DNA of 64,000 nt from Aliivibrio_A sp016764915. GTDB taxonomy: Bacteria > Pseudomonadota > Gammaproteobacteria > Enterobacterales > Vibrionaceae. The stretch lies in assembly GCA_965224595.1 (NCBI GenBank), contig OZ245057.1, positions 1,240,001 to 1,304,000 of the forward strand, in the 5' to 3' direction. The notes below the pieces were generated by a model, which was given only the letters and a program-made list of their open reading frames with translations, was not told the DNA's origin and ran no database searches. The first letter of the stretch is position 1. Every line of letters starts with the position of its first letter. Positions 59,107 through 64,000 of the stretch are shown piece by piece. Made by a program: the position numbers and the translations under genes.

Positions 59107-60846
59107 CTATGATGATTGATTATTAACCATTTGATTTAGATAGAATGATGGTTTGTTGAGTGCACCGCTATTTTTGATGTAATCGATAAAACAGTCGGCC
59201 ATTGAGTGCGTCAAAATGTTGGCGTCGTCAATAATTTTACTAAATGCTTGGTAACCTTCCTTGCCTTTTATGGTGTAAGCAGAAGAAACTCCGGTGTAGA
59301 CTTCATCGTCATCAACCTGGATCCACCGTTGATCTTGCCAGATCTTCAATTTGATAATACGTTTGTTTTGTTCACGCTTAGCATCATAAACAAATGATAA
59401 TTCAGAGACATAGGGGTAACTGCCACTGCCTGTGCCTTCAACTCCATTGTTGGTCGCGTTATTAATCGCCCCTTCAAGTGCTAATCGAATGTGGCGACCT
59501 TTCACTTTATAGACTGCGATAGGCACTGCAAACGGCAATACTTGTCCGGCGATATCCGATATTGTGATTTTTCCTCGCGTCAAAGAAGTCCGCACTCCCC
59601 CCGCATTATGAATAGCAAAGTCGACTTTATGGCCCTCTTGTCTTACTTTCCATAAAAAAGAGTCAGTCACCAAAGGGGCTATCTCACTGGGTCCACGTTC
59701 ATCAGGTATGCGAACGTGACGCAAATCAGTATCAAGATGGCCAATCACTATCTTTTGTAAGGCTTGAACATCGGGACGGTATTTAGTATTAAGTAGCGCT
59801 TCGACTTCTGGATCACGTTTACAGCGAATCACATTAGGATGTGCAAACAATTTATCTTTGACTTTCTGGTAGATATCTTCATGAATATTACTCTCAAACG
59901 TTGCGTCAACACACAGACGCCCGCCGAGCAGCAACTCATTTTTTCCTACTAACTCGTCAATAGTGCCATCGTCATTAAAGATAATGTCGCAGTGACCCAG
60001 TGCCATAGAGTGAAAGCCAGACTGTACAATATGCGTTTGGTTAACTTTGATGCCATACGGATCGTTGACCGCCATCCCTATGTCTGAAAAGTCCCCCTGT
60101 AAGATATGAGTATGACCGCCAATGATCAAACTGATGCCGTCGACGCTCTCTGCTAACTGTTTATCACCTTGGTAACCGAGGTGGCTTAATAAAATGATCT
60201 TATTAATGCCTTTTTCACGAATTGCATTAACCGTATTGATGGCGACTTGAGTCGACAACACAAAGGGAGTATCAGGGTCGGGATTGGCCAGTAAGCTCAT
60301 CTGATCAACGGATAAGCCAAATAGAGCCACTTCGCTATTACCTACTTTTTTCACGATGTACTTCGCGGTTGCCGTCTCTGGCTGGTAGGGGTATAAGTTT
60401 TTTTGATCGTTTAATCGTAGTGGTTTTGACGGTGACTCTTTACTGATATCCCAGTTCCCAGCTAGGAATGGGAAATTGATGTTAGCGATAAACTGAGTAA
60501 TAGGTTCATTACCCATGTCCAGTTCATGATTACCGACCGTCATCATATCAACGCCAATTAAATTCAACATTTCAGCGTTGGCGACCCCTTTGTATAGGGA
60601 GAAATAGAGGGTACCTTGAAAGCAATCGCCCGCATGCAAAAACAGAAATTCGTTACCACTGTCCACAGACTGGGCACGAAGTTGTTTTACTCGTTGAGAA
60701 ATTCGAGAGAAACCACCACAGTTTACATAGGCTTTTACCGCTGGATTGTCATCGATAGCTAATGTTAACGAGAGCGGGTTGGAGTCGAAATAGGAGTGGG
60801 TATCATTAATATGCGCGATTTTAAGCGTAGTTTTACTTCTGTTCAT
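59107..60846 (-). CDS. 5'-nucleotidase / UshA-family phosphoesterase without signal peptide
   Basis: Calcineurin-type metallophosphoesterase plus 5'-nucleotidase C-terminal domain, 579 residues. Metal-site motifs in order: IAHINDTHSYF, LHAGDCFQG, VGNHELDMG, LLSHLGYQG and GGHTHI; the C-terminal domain has the NAGGVR motif and the EGAINNATNNG and GSYPYVS region. Periplasmic UshA-type enzymes begin with a Sec signal; this one starts MNRSKTTLKIAHIND with none, so it should stay in the cytoplasm unless the true start is elsewhere. A nucleotide, cyclic nucleotide or UDP-sugar could be the substrate. Confidence 0.85.
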   Translation of the reverse strand: MNRSKTTLKIAHINDTHSYFDSNPLSLTLAIDDNPAVKAYVNCGGFSRISQRVKQLRAQSVDSGNEFLFLHAGDCFQGTLYFSLYKGVANAEMLNLIGVDMMTVGNHELDMGNEPITQFIANINFPFLAGNWDISKESPSKPLRLNDQKNLYPYQPETATAKYIVKKVGNSEVALFGLSVDQMSLLANPDPDTPFVLSTQVAINTVNAIREKGINKIILLSHLGYQGDKQLAESVDGISLIIGGHTHILQGDFSDIGMAVNDPYGIKVNQTHIVQSGFHSMALGHCDIIFNDDGTIDELVGKNELLLGGRLCVDATFESNIHEDIYQKVKDKLFAHPNVIRCKRDPEVEALLNTKYRPDVQALQKIVIGHLDTDLRHVRIPDERGPSEIAPLVTDSFLWKVRQEGHKVDFAIHNAGGVRTSLTRGKITISDIAGQVLPFAVPIAVYKVKGRHIRLALEGAINNATNNGVEGTGSGSYPYVSELSFVYDAKREQNKRIIKLKIWQDQRWIQVDDDEVYTGVSSAYTIKGKEGYQAFSKIIDDANILTHSMADCFIDYIKNSGALNKPSFYLNQMVNNQSS

Positions 60847-61014
60847 CAGTATTCCATTTGGTTGATATCGTATAGTAACAGCTATGGCTTACATTTTTTA
60901 TTCATATTTATGACAACCCACTTATTGGTTTAACTCATTGAATTAATGTGACCTTGGCGCATACCTTACTCCATTCTATGGTATATGCTTATAGAGTCGT
61001 TAAGGAGAATGAGT

Positions 61015-62646
61015 ATGAAGTTAGACCGTATTGAGATTTCAGGCTTCAGAGGAATTAAACGTCTTTCCCTTTCATTTGATGAACTCACCACCCTAATTGG
61101 TGAAAATACATGGGGAAAATCATCACTACTTGATGCGCTGTGTATCGCACTGCCATTAGATCTTAAAACGTATGAATTTTGTAAACATGACTTTCATCAG
61201 GACCACTCTGTTTCACTTGCGCCAAGTCGCCATCTGCAAATTATTATTCGTTGGACACACTCTTTTCCGGAAGAGCATCTATCCAGCCGCTATCGTAAGT
61301 TTAAAGTTGTCTGGCAGCCTTGCGAAGAACCAGATATACAGTATATCTACCAAAGAGTAAGCTCAACTTTTGTCGATGATAAAATCACCACCAATTATTC
61401 ATTTTTAGACTCTAAAGGAGATGAACTTCCCCTGCACGATCCAAAAGCGTTGATTGACGAGCTTGTTAGATTACATCCAGTGATTCGTTTAAAAGATTCA
61501 CGTCGGTTAAAACAACAAGAAGAACACGTCTATTTTGATGACCGGGTTGAAAGAAGAATAAACAATACCTGCCGTCGTTTGCTTAATTCCCCTGGGCAAG
61601 TAAACAGTGGTGAGTTACGTAGCTCATTAAAATCAGTGCAAAGCTTGGTCGAACACTACTTTGGCTTTGAGTCACACAGTTTTGTGGATACTAAGAAGAT
61701 TCATGACGGTCTATTTTATGGGCATGCACAAGAAGAGAGCTCTTTACACAACATTATGTCAAAAAGCCGAACCAAGCAGTCTAAGTTATTGTTGTTGGGT
61801 TTATTAAATACTTACCTCAGAGCAAAAGGGTCTAATAGGATTAGCCAAGCCGCGCGTCCTATCTTGATCATTGAAGATCCTGAAGGTCGCCTTCATCCTA
61901 CTCAGCTGATCCAAGCGTGGAATTTGATGCAGTTGATTCCAATGCAAAAAGTACTGACAACCAACAGCAGTGGTTTGTTGTCTATTCTTCCGCTCTATTC
62001 TCTTAGACGTCTAGTAAGGCAATCAGATCGAACGTTGGCGCTGTCCTTAAATAACAACCAGTTATCAACCGATGAGCTTAGACGTATTACTTTTCATATA
62101 CGTCTGCATCGCCCTGGTGCTTTGTTTGCAAGGTGTTGGCTATTGGTGGAAGGGGAAACTGAAGTTTGGATTTTCACCGAAATGGCGCGTATCTGTGGCT
62201 ACAACTTGGCTGAAGAAGGTGTCTATATTATTGAGTTTGCTCAATCGGGACTGAAATCTCTGATCAAAATAGCAAACGCTTTTAATATAGAGTGGCATGT
62301 TGTTACTGATGGTGACGCAGCAGGCAAAAAATACGCAACTTCTGTAAAATCACAGCTAGGCAATGACCAAGAGCGACATCGATTAACTGAACTGCCTTAC
62401 AAAGATGTTGAACTCTTTCTTTATCACTCTGGTTTTGAGAATTACTTTAGAGAGTTGGTGAATATCACTGTTGATCAACCTGTTCCTCCTAAAAAGATCA
62501 TCTTAAAAGCGCTGAAAAAACACGCAAAACCTGACATTGCATTGGGAGTTGTCGAATATTGTGAAACTCATGGTGTGGAAATGGTGCCACTGTTGATTCG
62601 TTGGGTAGTTAAACGGGTAACAACGATGGCGAGGGGGAATGTTTAA
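61015..62646 (+). CDS. ybjD: YbjD-like OLD-family ATPase/nuclease (DUF2813)
   Basis: Protein of about 543 residues, similar throughout to E. coli YbjD: EISGFRGIKRLSL, Walker A GENTWGKSSLLDAL (Trp in the loop, as in YbjD), ILIIEDPEGRLHPTQL (Walker B-like), TTNSSGLLS, then the TOPRIM nuclease half LLVEGETEVWIF (Glu) and VTDGDAAGKKYA (Asp-x-Asp) with AQSGLKSLIK. OLD proteins couple an ABC-type ATPase to a TOPRIM nuclease. Class: stand-alone, with no UvrD-like partner gene. ATG at 61015 has AAGGAG seven bases upstream; 60985 is an unlikely longer start. The physiological role is unsettled. Confidence 0.9.
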   Translation: MKLDRIEISGFRGIKRLSLSFDELTTLIGENTWGKSSLLDALCIALPLDLKTYEFCKHDFHQDHSVSLAPSRHLQIIIRWTHSFPEEHLSSRYRKFKVVWQPCEEPDIQYIYQRVSSTFVDDKITTNYSFLDSKGDELPLHDPKALIDELVRLHPVIRLKDSRRLKQQEEHVYFDDRVERRINNTCRRLLNSPGQVNSGELRSSLKSVQSLVEHYFGFESHSFVDTKKIHDGLFYGHAQEESSLHNIMSKSRTKQSKLLLLGLLNTYLRAKGSNRISQAARPILIIEDPEGRLHPTQLIQAWNLMQLIPMQKVLTTNSSGLLSILPLYSLRRLVRQSDRTLALSLNNNQLSTDELRRITFHIRLHRPGALFARCWLLVEGETEVWIFTEMARICGYNLAEEGVYIIEFAQSGLKSLIKIANAFNIEWHVVTDGDAAGKKYATSVKSQLGNDQERHRLTELPYKDVELFLYHSGFENYFRELVNITVDQPVPPKKIILKALKKHAKPDIALGVVEYCETHGVEMVPLLIRWVVKRVTTMARGNV

Positions 62647-62653
62647 CTCCAGC

Positions 62654-62694
62654 TTAACTGATTCTGTAACTAATGGGATCAGTTAACTTTTCTA
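62654..62694 (+). terminator. Weak terminator after ybjD
   Basis: TTAACTGAT and ATCAGTTAA form a 9-bp AT-rich stem with a 15-base loop, followed by CTTTTCT. Confidence 0.5.
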
Positions 62695-62734
62695 TACGAA
62701 GCTCTCACCAAGCGATAATAATGACTTAAATCAG

Positions 62735-63511
62735 TTAAGGTCTGTTACCTATGATCACGGTTGTCACGACATTTCCAGACAACTCGAGGTAGCCATCAAC
62801 CACTTTGTTTTTTTCAAAGATCTCGTCAAATAATGTCTCTTTCAAAACAATTCTAAATTTCCCAGTCTTTATACAGAGACCCACAATTTCAGAAATATCA
62901 AAATTTAAATATCGTTCAACATATGGATAAATAGCCTTAAACAAACTTTCTTTAGCAGAAAATACGATCGTACAAAATAGAGAAAAATCTAAATCTTGGC
63001 GGTAGTAAAACTCCATCTCATTAATTGATAATATCTGAAATGCTATATTTTTTGCGACATCAATAGACATTTTTTCTTCCCTGTCAATTCCGACATACGC
63101 AAGTGTATTACTGGGAGCAACAATAGAAAGTGCAGTCTCTGAATTATGCGTAATAGAACCAACACATTCTTCAGGCCAAATTGGGTTTCGATGCTTCCCT
63201 GTCGCTACTGAGGAACTCAATATTCCCATTTTTTCTAGCGCCACCATAGCCGACAGACGACCAGCTAAAAACTCGGCACGCCGTTTATTAACCGCTTTTT
63301 TTATATTCTGAGGCTCATTAAAGAGTAATCTATCATACAATTGTTCTTGAAAATGAAACGCGTTAAATTTACATTCTATGACTGATATATCCGGATGCAA
63401 TTCACTCAAAGAATGCATTTTGCAATAATCAATAAACCCACCCATCGCGTGGGTTTTATCAAGAACTAAATGACTCACAAGTTTACGTGTGGAAATGATT
63501 GGTAGTAGCAT
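62735..63511 (-). CDS. EntD-like 4'-phosphopantetheinyl transferase
   Basis: Enzyme of about 258 residues that loads the phosphopantetheine arm onto carrier domains of NRPS or siderophore synthases. Motifs: KRRAEFLAGRLSAM, GSITHN, the Mg-binding YVGIDREE and the FSAKESLFKAIYP motif of the EntD/Sfp group. It begins 13 bases after the stop of a type II thioesterase in the same direction, so the two are one operon, as in siderophore or other nonribosomal-peptide loci. The NRPS genes would lie to the right of the window. No Fur box is visible within it. Confidence 0.85.
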   Translation of the reverse strand: MLLPIISTRKLVSHLVLDKTHAMGGFIDYCKMHSLSELHPDISVIECKFNAFHFQEQLYDRLLFNEPQNIKKAVNKRRAEFLAGRLSAMVALEKMGILSSSVATGKHRNPIWPEECVGSITHNSETALSIVAPSNTLAYVGIDREEKMSIDVAKNIAFQILSINEMEFYYRQDLDFSLFCTIVFSAKESLFKAIYPYVERYLNFDISEIVGLCIKTGKFRIVLKETLFDEIFEKNKVVDGYLELSGNVVTTVIIGNRP

Positions 63512-63524
63512 AAAATCCTTTTAT

Positions 63525-64000
63525 TTATACTGTCATTGATGTTCTATGAATATTTTCGAACAGTAAACGCATCACTTTTTTTACATTATCTTCTGAATGA
63601 ATAAAGAAGTGGTCACCTCTCATTACCTCACTTTTGTTTGGATAAGTAAAAAAGGTCTGCCATTCTTGTATGTCCTCAACATTAATCTTATCTTCTGACC
63701 CATAGAGAAGAGTAATATCGACTTCGATCTTACCTTTAAATTCGGTGACAAATTGTTCAACTAAACTAAAATCTGCACGGATATACTTCATACAAAACTC
63801 AAGCAATCCTGGTGTTTCAAATACTTGTTGAGGCGTTCCATTCAACGCCTTTAATTCGTCAATGAATTGAGTATCCGGCAAAGCACTAATTGGCTTCATT
63901 CTGTTTTTTCTATCTGGTGCATGAGCAGCAGAAAAAACACATTTTTCTGGTAATCTACAGTGATTGATAGATAGATCCACTAGGCTTTCAAAAGCCGCTA
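63525..64000 (-). CDS. Type II thioesterase, partial (runs off the window)
   Basis: The reading frame is open to the right edge, so only the C-terminal 158 residues are seen. It resembles GrsT-type editing thioesterases: AAFESLVDLSINHCRLPEK at the edge, VFSAAHAPDRKN (the SxR/HAP motif of the family), ISALPDTQFIDELKAL, and the catalytic Asp and His in LLYGSEDKIN and MRGDHFFIHSE. The nucleophile Ser motif would lie outside the window. Such enzymes clean misloaded carrier domains in NRPS/PKS lines. The ORF's internal GTG is not the true start. Confidence 0.8.
   Translation of the reverse strand, partial: AAFESLVDLSINHCRLPEKCVFSAAHAPDRKNRMKPISALPDTQFIDELKALNGTPQQVFETPGLLEFCMKYIRADFSLVEQFVTEFKGKIEVDITLLYGSEDKINVEDIQEWQTFFTYPNKSEVMRGDHFFIHSEDNVKKVMRLLFENIHRTSMTV

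Noticed and set aside
61015..62646. Gabija or another anti-phage OLD nuclease system
   Set aside because: The protein matches the conserved chromosomal YbjD over its length, and no GajB/UvrD-like partner is adjacent.
1..64000. tRNA, rRNA or known riboswitch
   Set aside because: No convincing cloverleaf, rRNA segment or riboswitch consensus was seen by eye; a covariance-model scan would be needed to be sure.

Overview
The window is AT-rich gammaproteobacterial DNA and looks like chromosome 2 of a Vibrio (or a close Vibrionaceae relative). The main reasons are a vxrABCDE-type two-component operon at the left edge, a XerCD dif site of the Vibrio type at 14732-14759, the nearby yciH/ddl pair, and many small proteins typical of Vibrio. 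Assignments rest on motifs and remembered families; no database search was run.

Layout. 1-4.8 kb: the vxr envelope-stress operon (histidine kinase, OmpR-type regulator, DUF2861 protein, TraF-like outer-membrane protein, YoaH-like small protein). 5-10.5 kb: mog (molybdopterin adenylyltransferase) behind a phased repeat array, a short-chain dehydrogenase, a patatin-like protein, an orphan PEP-CTERM-like secreted protein and a chemoreceptor. 10.6-13.0 kb: a complete IS66-family element with its 8-bp target duplication. 13.25-14.76 kb: a small element bounded by two dif-like sites, holding a higBA toxin-antitoxin pair and gene fragments; its right boundary is an apparently intact dif, so the replication terminus is probably here. 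14.8-23.6 kb: GNAT, RraA-like, YciH, DUF3319-like, a tyrosine recombinase, Ddl, a SPOR lipoprotein, the PatZ-type lysine acetyltransferase, a 24-residue membrane peptide and GalE.

23.7-29.4 kb holds the most notable system: a four-gene operon of two di-heme cytochrome c peroxidases, a Tat-exported Rieske protein and an arsenite-oxidase-like molybdoenzyme. This gene content is that of the dissimilatory iodate reductase (IdrA, IdrB, IdrP1, IdrP2). The residues that bind arsenite in AioA are only partly conserved. A truncated GGDEF-domain gene end lies between this operon and galE, suggesting the operon arrived by insertion. The mog gene elsewhere in the window serves the cofactor such an enzyme needs.

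29.7-39.7 kb: a large HEAT-repeat protein, a PAS histidine kinase with an NtrC-type partner, and a Fur-box-preceded sitABCD manganese/iron ABC transporter. 39.7-46.9 kb: zinc-ribbon protein, SgrR-like regulator, EAL phosphodiesterase, DUF3024, DUF5718, DUF1415, CopD-like and PhnA proteins plus small ORFs and two perfect palindromes. 47-55.5 kb is accessory: a Sel1-repeat/DUF2971 gene broken by a second IS66 copy and by a nonsense codon, a small membrane protein, and a PAAR-domain candidate type VI effector with a candidate immunity protein. 55.8-62.6 kb: an Aer-like chemoreceptor, a BASS-like transporter, a 30-residue peptide, a 5'-nucleotidase-family phosphoesterase and a YbjD (OLD-family) protein. 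The right edge enters a probable siderophore or other nonribosomal-peptide locus (phosphopantetheinyl transferase and a partial type II thioesterase).
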